Shown piece by piece: positions 1-64,000 of a stretch of 64,000 nt of DNA. Positions within the stretch are counted from its first letter, which is position 1, and each line of letters opens with the position of its first letter. The DNA lies in the NCBI RefSeq assembly GCF_018139145.2, contig NC_059473.1, positions 62,478,707 to 62,542,706 on the forward strand, read 5' to 3'. This stretch comes from Gymnogyps californianus (lineage: Eukaryota > Chordata > Aves > Accipitriformes > Cathartidae). A program made the position numbers and the translations under genes. Below the pieces are notes generated by a model. The model was given only the letters and a program-made list of their open reading frames with translations. It was not told the origin of the DNA and did not search any database.

Positions 1-3000
1 CTTTAGGAGACTTCCCTTGACCTCAGCTGGCATTTTCTCAGTGCACCTTTCAGAAGAAAGACTGACCACGATGCACACTGTTTAAAATAGCTGGTGTTGC
101 ACTAGGATGTACATCAGCCATGGAAAACTATTTATCTGCAGATGCCAGCAAAGTAGGACTGCTGTGAACTGCACAGAGAACAATTAACAATCTCTCTGAA
201 AAGTCAGCAGGCATTTAAGAAATAATTGGGTAAAGTGCAGTGGCTAAGATTTTGAGCTGGAGTTGAAAGATCCCTAATTTTCAGCCACACTTTTAAATGG
301 TGTTACCTGTGCATACACCTTACATCAGTATTCATCTCACCTGACTTTAGCTACCTAGAAGTAAGGTGTCTATTTTAAGTTAGTTATTTGACTAAATCCC
401 TGCATGTATTCATAGTTATGTCTCTATAGTAAAGAAGAGAGATAAGTACCTCACCTTCCAAAAAGCACCACTATATAGAGAGCTTGTAGGTAGTAGGTCA
501 GAGATGACAACTAACTTTTAGGTAGCTAAAGACACATGGAACAAATAATAGTTCTTTGGTCACAGCTGTAGGCTGAGAGACATATAAACTAAAGTACCAA
601 GGCTGTATTGTTGACCCCATTCTATCAATTAACCAAAAATTCTCTAAGCAAACACACAAATTATCCTCAGTATTAACAGCTTCTCGCAATAGCAAATAGT
701 CATCAATAAAGACTTGGTACGTCGGTTAATTGGTTACTACAGATCAGAATGTTTCTATCACAGAGGCAAACAGAAGGTGGAAGGACTAGTACCTCACACC
801 AGAAGAAATGCAGGCGTTTTGTCGTTCATTTACTTTCTAAGGAATACACATCCTTTATTTCATTACTGGGAAATAGAGTTTGTATGTGTTCCCAAGCTAA
901 AAACTGACTGCACAGGCTATTTTTCTCACAGGTCAGATGTGAGGAAACAGAGCCATTTCACTTCCTTCAAAATCTCTATATAAAGAGAAGAGGAAAATGG
1001 GACCAGACCTATTGTTCTTACAGTTTCCTGCCTCCTTTTTCACTATGCCTCATTTGAAAAAGCAAGGGTCTGCCACTTAGAGTGCATCATCTCTATTTAG
1101 TGTATTTGGATATCTAATAATATATAAATGGCTCTTGTAGTACACAGACAATATCAGAAAAGCCTTTACTGATAAAAAGGTTGTATGTCTAAGGTAGCTG
1201 CTGCCTCTGTTTTTCTTTCATATAAAATATAGTAGCTCTTCATTCAAAGTGTTCTCTCTCTTCCAAGATAATAAGATCAAACTATACAAATAAATAACCT
1301 GCCCACAAAATCTCAGTAAACTATTTTTGGGTTTCTTTTTGTCAGCTGTTTTTCCTCAGTCTTCAGTCATTTGAATGGCTGGAGTATGATGATCAAATAT
1401 AAACAAGAGAAAGGTTTGAGCTACGAAGTACATTTGGCCCACTCTTGGCTACCCTAGTCCCAGGCTTTTTGCCAGGGTTGCAACAATTCTCATTGGAATG
1501 AAGTGGGACGTGGTACAAGAAGTTCCTGCTCTCACTCAGCAACGAGCTGTGACTGGAGATCTGGGGAAGCAAGCATGAGCCCACTGTACGCTCCCAGCAA
1601 GCCCTGCTTTGCTGTCTGGTGCTATTTCTTCGATCTGTACGAGATCCTCTGCAAAGGGACTGCAGGGATCGTGCCCGAGGCTTGTCCTTTCTGACTCAGC
1701 CATTTGTAAGACACCTGTAAAAACAAGCACTACCCAGACATTTCCCAAAGCTGGCCACGAAGAAACCTACTAGTACATCTCTCTCTGGGTCGGGAGAGGA
1801 AGAGGAGGGTGAGATAGCCTGCTACTTTCTAGCACCTGTTCAAGCTAGGAGATCTAGGCTGCCACCTTAGCCAGGTAACAGCAGCGCTTGGATTCCTGCA
1901 AAGAATCAGGGTTGCCTTTTATCACAACCGTTGTTTGATCTGTTGGGGAGTACAGGAGAGATACCAATTCGGGACACAACCTTTCAATCAGAGGGGCGAC
2001 TATACATTCTAATCCCTTCCTAATGAAATTATTTTCTCTATGAGAGAGCCAAATTGCTCTTAGCCTGAAAGAAAAGGCGCACGGGAAGAGTAACGATGCA
2101 AAGAGCTGCTTTTCTTCACCTTTTATTTCACCCTCCAGTAAAAGAGAGATACGCGCTTCATGCGCTCAGAGTATTCTCTCTCCTCTGTCACAGACACAAA
2201 TCCTGGCAAAGGACTTCGGCGGGAAGCACGCACAAGGGCACACACAAGTTAACGGTTACATGAAAAAATGCATGGATAGCAAAAGATGCAATCATCTCTG
2301 TATTTACGCACATATATTCATTCCATCCTGCCGGTTTCTCATACGCTCATTTTATGATTAATTTAAGAACTGTAAGATCTGAACCTTTTTCTAGAAGGAA
2401 CAGGAGAAATAAAGTACTTGGCAATGATTCCACTTAAATTCAGAGAGCCGTAGCACTATGTAGGCTTAGCCCCAATTCTACCAAATATAGTCCCTCTAAA
2501 ATGACTGGAACAGAACATGATGTTTCAAAAATAAAGAAATGTAATTTCTTTAGAACATTTGAATGTGTGTTAATTAAGTATATTTCCACTCTGCTCAAAT
2601 AATAGGTTTAGTTCAAATAACATTTATTGATTTTACATTACAGGACTGTCATTAGCATTTGCTAACTGAGTCAAGTTTAGCAGGAAGTTATGATGGTAAG
2701 AGCTTTGCTTCAGGAATTATTTATACACTAATAGGAAAACTACATCTTCTCTGACATCTTGAGTCTCTTAATGCAAACAGAAGAAGTTTCAGTTCTGTGT
2801 ATGTTGTATATATCTTACTGTTGAACTCAAAAAATGGGGTTTCTGTGAATAGGAATGGTAGTGCAATGAAAATGCTACCATATTTCAAAAACAATTTCTG
2901 CTCCCAAGTACACTAACGTAAACACAAAGTTATACTCCTCAATGTGATAGAATTATTATAGCTTTTACAACAATACATGTAAGTTGGGGACATGGAGGTG

Positions 3001-3027
3001 AGGTCAATGACCTAAAGGTAACTGTGG

Positions 3028-3320
3028 GTTTGGCTGTGGGGGTCAGGGCCAGCTGCGAGCCAGCTGCCGGAGGGGCAGCCACAGCCAGGGCCGACCTCGT
3101 CCCATGGGAGCTGCCTTCATCTGAGGCTCTGCTGCAGGGCCTGGCCGGAGCTGCAGCCCCAGCATGTCGCAGCCCTGCCTGTCCCTGGCTACGGGCCGCT
3201 GGTCCAGACCTCCCGGCCCTGCCCGGTGCCCTGGCTGGGGGTGGCGGGATGGGACTTAGAGGCAAAGATAGCCACTGCCCGTCTGGTCATCACGCTCGGC
3301 TCCCGGCTTCCCTTGCTAAT
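3028..3320. other. Isolated GC-rich block of unknown origin
   Basis: About 290 bp of strongly GC-rich sequence (many CTGC, GCCAG and CCGG words) sits abruptly in AT-rich DNA. Both strands stay open: about 100 codons on + (3024-3326) and 108 codons on - (2939-3265), as expected for GC-rich DNA with few stop codons, so coding is not implied. The octamer TCAATGTG occurs at 2939-2946 and again at 3330-3337, flanking a 383-bp interval; this could be a target-site duplication or chance, since no terminal inverted repeat or A-rich tail is visible. It may be a retroposed GC-rich transcript piece, an old repeat, or a small CpG-poor regulatory island. Confidence 0.5.
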
Positions 3321-3790
3321 CCCTGACAATCAATGTGGATAAAGAGATGTAATTGGAAATAGATCTTCAAAATAAGTCAAGATGTTCGGAAGAAAAAAAA
3401 AAAGAAAAAGATAGGACAGGGGACAAAAAAATAACATAAAAATTAGAAAGTGTGAAGAAATGAGAGTCTGTAAAACATATTAAAGCAAAGCTATATAGAG
3501 AGAGAGACCTTTAATTATTAGACTCCTTCCTACAGCCACCACAGATGGAGCATACAGCATTCTTAATATCCCTTCTATACCTGACTCAAACATCAGAGAA
3601 ATGTCATAACACTGTTGTTTTTAACAAAAGAAGCAGTTTTGAAAGCGCACTGGGGTGTTTTTGATGTAGAGGACTTTAAGAAAAAGAAATAAACTAGATT
3701 ATTGCTATCTTAAACAAATATAAGACACAGAGGGAGTTTTACATCTTATTTATCTTAACATATCAAGAGCAGCCCACATCACCATGGAGA

Positions 3791-4096
3791 AAAAGGAAGG
3801 GATTAAAATCCTTGGGAAACTGATCTTAATGGAAAACAGCTAAAAGAACAGGCTGAGTCAAATTCTGACCAAGAGGCAGAATCACACTGTGAAATAACAA
3901 ACTGGTGAATCCAGAATAGAGAAGGTACCAACGCACAAGGAAAAGGCGAGTTGGAGTACGAATCCCAAGACTATCAATATAGTGGAGGATTGTATTGCTA
4001 GTGTGAGGAAGAAATACGTAGAAAGAAAGGTTAAAGGGAGGAATTAAAATCCTTGAGTAACTGTTTATAACTGAAAACTGTTAAGGAAAAAACAGC
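3791..4096. repeat. Diverged direct repeat, period about 240 bp
   Basis: A segment starting near 3791 and another near 4032 align over about 60 bases. They share the core ATTAAAATCCTTG followed by a GAAAAC-like block and an A/G-rich end, with roughly three quarters of positions matching by eye. The copies lie in an A/G-rich strand-asymmetric stretch. They may be a decayed tandem duplication or two parts of one ancient element. Confidence 0.35.
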
Positions 4097-4699
4097 AAAA
4101 TGGAAACTAAAATGTAAGTGAAATGGAAAAGGAAAGATACTTTCATACATATGGCTAAAAGCAGAGAGTAGGAAAAGGAAGGAGGGGTGAGTATATGTGT
4201 AATATGGGAAACAGAGATGTGGAATTTTGCTTTCAGGACTTCTTCACACCTTGTAACCATTTTCTGACAAATTCAGTAAGGTGCCAGAAGTTTCCTGAAG
4301 TAGCCGTTAACAACCCTCCCAGACGGAGATCATTATTCAATGGAATAATGATCCATTAGGAAGGGATAACATCCTCTTCCATCAGCAAGTTACAGTGCAC
4401 TTCCACATTCAGGGAGCAAGAGAAAAAAGTACGAGAACAATGAGAACTGCTCAAGAATCCACGGAGACGGGAGCTAAGTAAATAAAGGTAGTGAAGGAGG
4501 TATAAGACTGTTTTCAGACTAGCTGGGGCTTCAGTAATATAAATTTTAGGGCTTCAAAACAAAGATAGATATTGAGGGACTACAAAGGTAACCCAAATCA
4601 TTAAGAAAAAGTAATTTGAATATAACCTTATCATACTTCAAGGCAGTTGTTATCAATATATAAATAATTTTATGAAGAATCATGTATGTTAGATAGTGC

Positions 4700-5010
4700 C
4701 AAAAAGTACAAAGAAAAGTTAAACTACCTTACGCCTCCTGACTCTACAAAACTATTGAGAGTATATTTATAAAAGAGGATGTAGACACTGTCATGAATAA
4801 TCTGTAAATAAATACGGCAGCAAGACCAGATGGATTTATAGTTAAATGTTGAAAGGCTCTAAAAGGAGTTTTAATTTCTGTAAGAAGAGACTTATTTGAT
4901 AGTATCATGCAAGCAGGAGACATCCTCTCCTTTCGGAAGGAACAAGGATCGTTTTAAACTCTAAAGAGAGGTGGGATTTGACCAGCTGCTCAGGCTTCTG
5001 AGGTGCTGAG
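4700..5010 (+). mobile_element. Ancient LINE reverse-transcriptase remnant
   Basis: From about 4813 the + strand reads a degenerate version of the LINE (CR1/L2 type) segment that normally carries the GPDG motif. Here ARPDGF is followed by a Val-Lys-Cys stretch, a stop, then KALKGVL and a segment ending MQAGDIL. This matches the order of the region between the fingers motif and motif A in CR1-clade reverse transcriptases. Several stops and frame changes show it is long dead. No 3' tail or target-site duplication is evident, and the family assignment is from memory of the protein pattern. Confidence 0.4.
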
Positions 5011-8000
5011 GTAAATATGAAAAGTCACGCTCCCTTCAATTCATCCTCTAAAGGAATTCCTCTCTGGAACCTACCAAACACATACAGCTGTGCTGGGGTG
5101 AGGGTAGGTGCCCCTCACCTTTTGAGATACGGAGATGAAATCTCATGTAGAAGTCTGCCAAAATCATAAAGGAGTAAAGGTTTCTCCTTTCCAGTGTCTT
5201 CCACTTTGATTTTTTTAATCAAAAAAGTTTTCCTTTAGAGCCTTTCATTTGACTGCTTACTCCTTTCAATCAATTGACGTATTTGGATGAAAGAGAAAAG
5301 GGGGCAATTTTTGAAATACGTGCAACTTTTACAAGGACCATGATAGATATATACAAATTAAAAGCTTAAAGGAGAGACCGGGGAAAACTGAGCAGGCACA
5401 ATGGTGAATGATATGAAAAAGGCATTATTCATTCTCCATTGAGGAAATTTATACAGAGAAATATTATTAAATACTCCACAGATAGTAGATGTCTCCAGCC
5501 AGGATCCCATACATATTTCAGTGGTGACACAACAAACTAGGGAGGCTGCTGAGAAAGAAGTTATTTTCCCTCACGGGATGTGCCTGCACAGAGGTGCAGG
5601 AGGGACCAGAATGACCACATTGCGGTGAGTAATAACATGGCTTTAGATCCACCGTTTGCTTGCTGAATGCTCCTTGCAAAGGCGCTCTCCTTGTACAGAA
5701 GGAAAAAACAACACCCCCCTCATTGTTATGTCTGCTGCATGGCTCTGTGCGGAAAGGATTTTTTCATCCACCACGGAGAATCTCATAGCCTTTAATGTGG
5801 GAGGCCCTTTTGATGGAGAACAATCCCAGCAGGACTGGTAGAACAGAGAGTAGGTTCTTTGAAATATGGATGCCATTTCGTGGCAGGTAAAAGCAGCAGC
5901 AGCAGGTGAAACCTGACCATATGACAAAACTGATGTTTTTCAAAACTGCAAGAATGTAAACATCAAGGTTGGAAGGAGGTTGTAAACTGTAACACACAGA
6001 ACATACATGCAGAAATTTACAAAAGTATGGGTACAAACATCTGTAAAGTGGCTATATTTGCATCTAAATGTTGCTTCTATACAAAGGAAATAAGGATGCT
6101 TTTAGAAAAGCAGAACAGGGACTACTTTCACTTGTAAGTTTTAACACCATTCTCAAAATATTCTTCTGTCTGGGAATAAAGTACTCTACCTCCAAAAGGA
6201 TCTTCTTTTTTGAAAAGATCAGGCAGTAACAATAAAACAGCTCTAAAGTCTGAGACAGCAAGTTTTTTTAAACATCTCCCATTCATTTCTAGCCTTAATC
6301 TACTTGTCTTTCCACTGAAGAATCAGGATAGAACAAGTTCCCGTAACTCCTGATGAGCTGCAAGTAAAGGAGTATATTGACAGAGATTGTAAAACCTGCT
6401 CCACAGCATTATGTATGCGGAAGAATGTAGAAAGGCAATGACAAATAACCTCAGGGCCATTTTTCTAAACTTGGGGAACCAGGTGCAAGACGGAAAGTGG
6501 ACCTAAATACATACTTAATAAGGCTGAAAGTTACTTGAAAATGTTTTAATAAAAAAATAAAAATCTGAGCATATAGCTTACTTTGGTGCAAATAAGGTGG
6601 TACATGAGACCCACTAACTGTTATAAGAACTCAGAGATTCAGAGGCCCATCAAAAGCAGGTAGACCCTAGACATGGCACTCCCACTACACTTGATGAAGA
6701 CTAGACCCTGCATATGTGTGTGAGTTACGTTTATTTTTAGAAACGAGTCTCAGCATGTGTAACAACTCATTTTTAGAAACCAATAGTAATTTCACAGCTG
6801 ATGATAAAAGATAGTGAAACCTGAGCAGTGTTTTAACTGGCATTTCCCTTAAATGAATAAAACATTACTTTTTTTTTTTTAGTAGCAATAGACATACATA
6901 TTTCTGGTCACATATCAAGTTGTAAAAGTATTCCTTTTCTAAAAAAAATAATGTTTGATTGATTTATAATTTGGCTCTGATTCTAAGAGTTGTTATGGGC
7001 AGCGAAACAACCTTGCACTTCCTTCCATCTGGGTAATTAGACTTGGCCTTCCTATGACTATGATGATTTTCTCTGACTTTGATCTCTTAATAGGATAACT
7101 GCTTTGATATCAATATATGTCATCTGAGAGCTGCTTCACAGAAAATAAAATACAGTAAAATTAGGCACAATGTGGAGGCTAGCTTAACTCTTAGCTATTC
7201 AGAGCTCTGAATTCTAAGAAGATATACTAAAAAGAGAGAATAAAAGGTACAATACCTAAAAAGCCAAGAAAAGTTCCTCGTCTTGCTCTGTTTAAGCCAT
7301 AATTCAAGGCAGTTAAATCAAGTTTTTTACGTACCAAAGGCTGAATCTACTACATCAAAAATGTATCACCAATGATACATTTTGGTGGGTATTTTGCCAT
7401 AAACCTTCTTCTTTGCGTATCTAATACGAGCTCTGGGAAATGCTGTGATACAGATCTTTCCAAACCAAAAGAACTAAAAATAGAAATATGGTTTCATTGT
7501 TTGGGTCAGTTGCACTGAAAAGTGCAAATACAGAGAAGTTAATATATCTCACAAACATGCAGGAATACTATTTTCCTCAGTTCATCCTGTGGCAAACAGC
7601 GTATTCTCCAGGCAAACAAAACAAATCCTCATTGAGAATTCACTGAAAAGATTTTTCTTTTTTTTAATCTCATTAGATGCTAAGTCTGGCCTGATGGGAA
7701 CAGGTAATGTTCTGAACAGCAGATCCCTCCTCAGCCTGCAGGTTTGCAAGGGGCCTATCAGGGAGGGGAAGGGAGATCGCATAGCCAAACACAGAAACAT
7801 TGCACTGGGACTCTTTGAGGCAAAGATGCTTCCCCCACATGTAGATCTTGGGAATTAGAAATTAATTTGGTACACCTCATGTCATTCCTATTCTTTCTGC
7901 TGAGTTGTTGAACTAGCACAAAGCAAGAAGGTAAGTTTATGGTACAGGACCTGGAAATGAGACTCAACAACCTGTTTTCCAAAATAGCTACCTAGACGGC

Positions 8001-10402
8001 TTCAGAGTGGTGCTACACACAGTGAAAAGCCTGGCATATTCCCCAAAAGCATACAACTCTCCAGTAAGCAATGACGTGACATTTTCACATGACACACCAC
8101 GGGTTTAGTGAAATATACAGTTATTAAACTTACTTCAGAATTGTTTGGCATTTGGACGTGTGGGAATAGTCCATTCTAGGGAACCTCCTCCCTGTATTTT
8201 TCTTTGTGTCTTGCACAAACTGTTGCAGCCAAGTGATCCCCATTAATGTTAAAAGAGTGCACCCACTGCAAAAAAGCAAATAATAAAATAGCAACTCAAT
8301 TAAAATAGTAAGATGTTCAGATTACTTTTAGACATAAAATTAAAAATTATTTTGACAATAAAAGTATTTTGGGGTCCTTACACTAACTTATGAAGAACTT
8401 TATAGCTACAGATATATATTTATCTTTCAAACTCCAGTGCCCCAACTAGCATACAATCACTGAACCTGTAAGAAGCAAAGGCACTTGAACCCAGTCATCT
8501 GCTAGTAAGTGATTTAAAAACCTCTCCTACAAATGGGTCTGTATAACTAACAGACTTGCAGTATGCAATTTAGCTGTGGAGAAAAGGTTACATTCGTTTT
8601 ACTTGCAGAGATACTGATGTGACAATAGCTCCAATTAAGTGACAGACGATGCTAAATTGGCCTTATCTAAGTCTATAAAATCATAATAACTAGACATAAT
8701 ATAAAGAAGTTAATTATTTATTCAGTATAGCCTATTTTGAGGAATTTTAACTAACTGAGAAATGTAATCAATCTGTGTGGTTTCATCATTAATATCATTT
8801 GGGGTTGCAAAAGCCTGGTAATGGTACATTTCTGGGAAGATCCTTTTGTCTGTTATTTTAACTATAGGCTAACATATCAGTGGTTTTCAGAAACTTTAGT
8901 TAGCAGCAAAAGGATATACTGTGTATTTCAAATGGCAAGAAAGATGAATCTCTGCTTTAAGTTCAGAACATAACCATCTTAAGAGGCAGAAAGGATGAGG
9001 TGCTTAAGAGAAGTAGAGCAGCTGGCAACAGCAATCTGGAAAGAGAAAAATCGGAAGATTTGTGAAGGAAGGTGAAGTGGAAAAAGGGAAGAAGGATAAA
9101 TTAAAAACGAGAGGATGCCTCTAAGTATGAAGTACTGGACTGCCACCTTAGCGGGATTTAAATCAGATCAGGTAGTCAAAAGGGTCTAGCAGCAGACCAC
9201 GCATTCGGCATGGGCCCTTTACTCTGTCAGGGATGTTAGACTTCCTCCAGAAATGAAAGTAGCTTGGAGGGAACCAACTTTGTCAGTGTACTGGAGCGAG
9301 AGCATAGATTTACCCAGAGAAACTCACAAAATCCAGGAAAACACAGTCAAGAGACACAGAGTGAGAGCTCTCGCTGAAGAGATAGGTGAGCTCTTGTCTA
9401 TTCTTTCTCGGAAGACTGATGTATGGAGTTACTATCCAGGCTACTTCTTGTGTGTTATGTGGTGTTGCTGCCTAAGGCATTGATAGTGGAGAGAGACAGT
9501 ATACTGAGGAAAGTAATAATTTTTAACAGGGCCTATGTAGCAGAACGGCTAATTCTTCACCAGTTACCAGGAAAAACCTGTACTGGTGACGGTCCTGTGT
9601 GCCCCCAGACCCTCGGAAGGCAGGCTCAGGAAGCCGCTCAACCCCGCCTCAGCCCCCCACGCTGGTGCTGGCGAGGCAGGTGGCTCGCTCTCGCCTGCTT
9701 TCCAGGCTGGTCCGCAAGAGGTGAACGCTGCGGAGCTTGCCAGCAAGGCAGGTGACCCCCAGAGCCCCGCGGGACCGGGATGCCTGCGTGGGCAGCGCTG
9801 CCGCGCGTCCCCACGGGATTTACCGGGGAGCTTCCTCGGGGGCCTGAGCAGCCGGCGGCAGTCACGGCCAGGCCAGCGAGTGAGACGCCAACGCCGCCGC
9901 CGCCGCCGCCGCGAGGAAAGCGGGGGTTCCCCCGCGGGGAGCCGAGTGCCAGCGCACCAGGGCTGCGGGCCCGGCAGCCCGAGGAGAGCTCAAGGCGTCC
10001 CTGAGGAGAGCTCCCACCGCGGAGCCACCGCGGAGCCGCCGCGGCCCTGCCCCCCCGCCACACCCATAGGGGGCGCTGCCGCGCACGGCCGCACCGCACA
10101 TCCGGGCCCCGGAAGGGGGCCGTGCGCCCGGGCGGCCACCGCTCCCCCTCACCCCTTCCCCCCCTCCCGGGGACGCCGCCGATGGCGTCGGCAGCGCGAC
10201 GCGGGGAGAGGGCGGGCCCGTAGGCGGTGGGGAACGCTGTTGGCCCTTTTCCCTGCTAGCCCCGCCCCCCCCGGGCCTGGCGCTTCCGCCGCCGCTCGCG
10301 CGGAGGGGGCGGGCTCCCCGCGGCGCGGAGGGGACGGCGGCGCGCGGCGCTGGGCGCTCTACCCCGCCTCCCTTTGCGGGGCGCGCGCTCGCCGGGCGGT
10401 CG

Positions 10403-10432
10403 GCGCAGGCGCAGGGGAAGGCGCGCAGGCGC
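10403..10432. promoter_or_regulatory. Pair of NRF1-like sites, 20 bp apart
   Basis: GCGCAGGCGC occurs at 10403-10412 and again at 10423-10432, exactly 20 bp start to start and about 260 bp upstream of the REPS1 start codon. The word matches the NRF1 half-site repeat GCGCNNGCGC apart from the central bases, and such sites are frequent in CpG-island promoters. Binding is inferred. Confidence 0.5.
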
Positions 10433-10640
10433 GCCGCCGTGCGGGCGGGTGGGCGGCCGGTTGGCGGCGGGGAAGGTGTGAGCAGCCGCTCGCGCACGGC
10501 GGTTGGCTGGGGCGCGCGGCGGCCGGCGGCGTCCCCGTGTTCCCCCCCCCTCACACACACACCCCGCGACGGGCCGGGCGGCGCGAGGCAGCCCCGCGCG
10601 CTCTCCGCTGCCCCCCCGCCGGCCGGGCCGCCGCCGTTGG

Positions 10641-10687
10641 ATGCGGGGCGGCGGCGGCGGCAGCGCCGCGCGGAGCCGGGGTGTAAG

Positions 10688-10700
<13 letters not shown>
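10641..10700 (+). other. Upstream ORF overlapping the REPS1 start codon
   Basis: An ATG at 10641 opens a 19-codon frame, rich in Gly, Arg and Ser, that ends at TGA 10698-10700, 13 bases into the REPS1 coding sequence in a different frame. Its start context is weak (T at -3, C at +4), whereas the REPS1 ATG at 10688 has A at -3 and G at +4. If the transcript starts upstream of 10641, the ORF would be expected to lower REPS1 translation by capturing some ribosomes, with leaky scanning serving the main start. Confidence 0.55.

Positions 10701-64000
<53,300 letters not shown>

Larger units (their letters stand above)
1..9570. other. Intergenic region upstream of REPS1
   Basis: I find no convincing exon on either strand. 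The open frames here are short (under about 110 codons) and none resembles a family I recognise. In mammals ABRACL lies upstream of REPS1; I looked for its short coding sequence on both strands and did not see it. The stretch is AT-rich and holds a GC-rich block at about 3028-3320, an A/G-rich stretch at about 3350-4650 containing a diverged direct repeat, an old LINE reverse-transcriptase remnant at about 4700-5010, and two small perfect hairpins (4328-4353 and 7358-7383). The remainder shows nothing I can name; enhancers or non-coding transcripts cannot be excluded from sequence alone. Confidence 0.7.

Noticed and set aside
1503..1748. Overlapping frames on both strands, with a phrase faintly like a kinase or CASK N-terminus (FFDLYEI...CKG)
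   Set aside because: The similarity covers only a few residues with gaps, and no exon structure or neighbouring homologous blocks were found.
1..9570. Possible ABRACL gene head-to-head with REPS1
   Set aside because: ABRACL is the expected upstream neighbour in mammals, but no part of its coding sequence was seen on either strand here.
9586..10686. 366-codon open frame on + across the CpG island
   Set aside because: It begins with GTG and is Arg/Pro/Ala/Gly-rich. Equally long frames occur on the opposite strand (9862-10560). Lack of stops follows from GC content, and it spans the promoter.

Overview
The window is vertebrate nuclear DNA and almost certainly avian. Three things point to a bird: a CR1 retrotransposon 3' end closing with two copies of the ATTCTRTG octamer (22854-22869), a CR1 reverse-transcriptase fossil (about 25.8-26.5 kb), and a solo LTR of a type I recognise as common in bird genomes (40756-41384). 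Most of the sequence is AT-rich intronic and intergenic DNA, with one sharp CpG island at about 9.6-11.2 kb.

The window contains one supported protein-coding gene: the 5' part of REPS1 (RalBP1-associated Eps15-homology domain protein 1) on the + strand. Ten coding exons were placed by splice signals, reading phase and similarity to the vertebrate protein: 10688-10840, 27512-27635, 31952-32148, 42130-42283, 48817-48944, 49418-49580, 49889-49952, 50821-50975, 56381-56502 and 61248-61328. Together they encode 447 uninterrupted codons: the N-terminal EH-like domain (exons 1-2), a Ser/Pro-rich linker (exons 3-5), the second EH domain with an intact EF-hand loop (exons 6-8) and the start of the region after it (exons 9-10). 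The rest of the gene, including the C-terminal RalBP1-binding and coiled-coil part, lies beyond 64000. No stop, frameshift or bad splice dinucleotide was found.

Layout: 1-9570 is intergenic, with old repeat remnants and a compact GC-rich block at 3.0-3.3 kb. About 9575-11165 is the CpG-island promoter, with paired NRF1-like sites, GC boxes and a short upstream ORF overlapping the REPS1 start. From 10841 to 64000 are the exons separated by large introns (1, 2, 3, 4, 8, 9, 10) and a compact exon 5-8 cluster. The introns hold CR1 fragments, the solo LTR, a near-perfect 30-bp hairpin (38343-38416), long C and T homopolymers and several short direct or inverted repeats.

I found no RNA gene, CRISPR array, operon or other unusual genetic system. 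The items worth a second look are regulatory or structural: the overlapping upstream ORF, the long intronic hairpin, the NAGNAG acceptor of exon 10, the dated LTR insertion, and a coding-like but broken minus-strand segment in intron 3.
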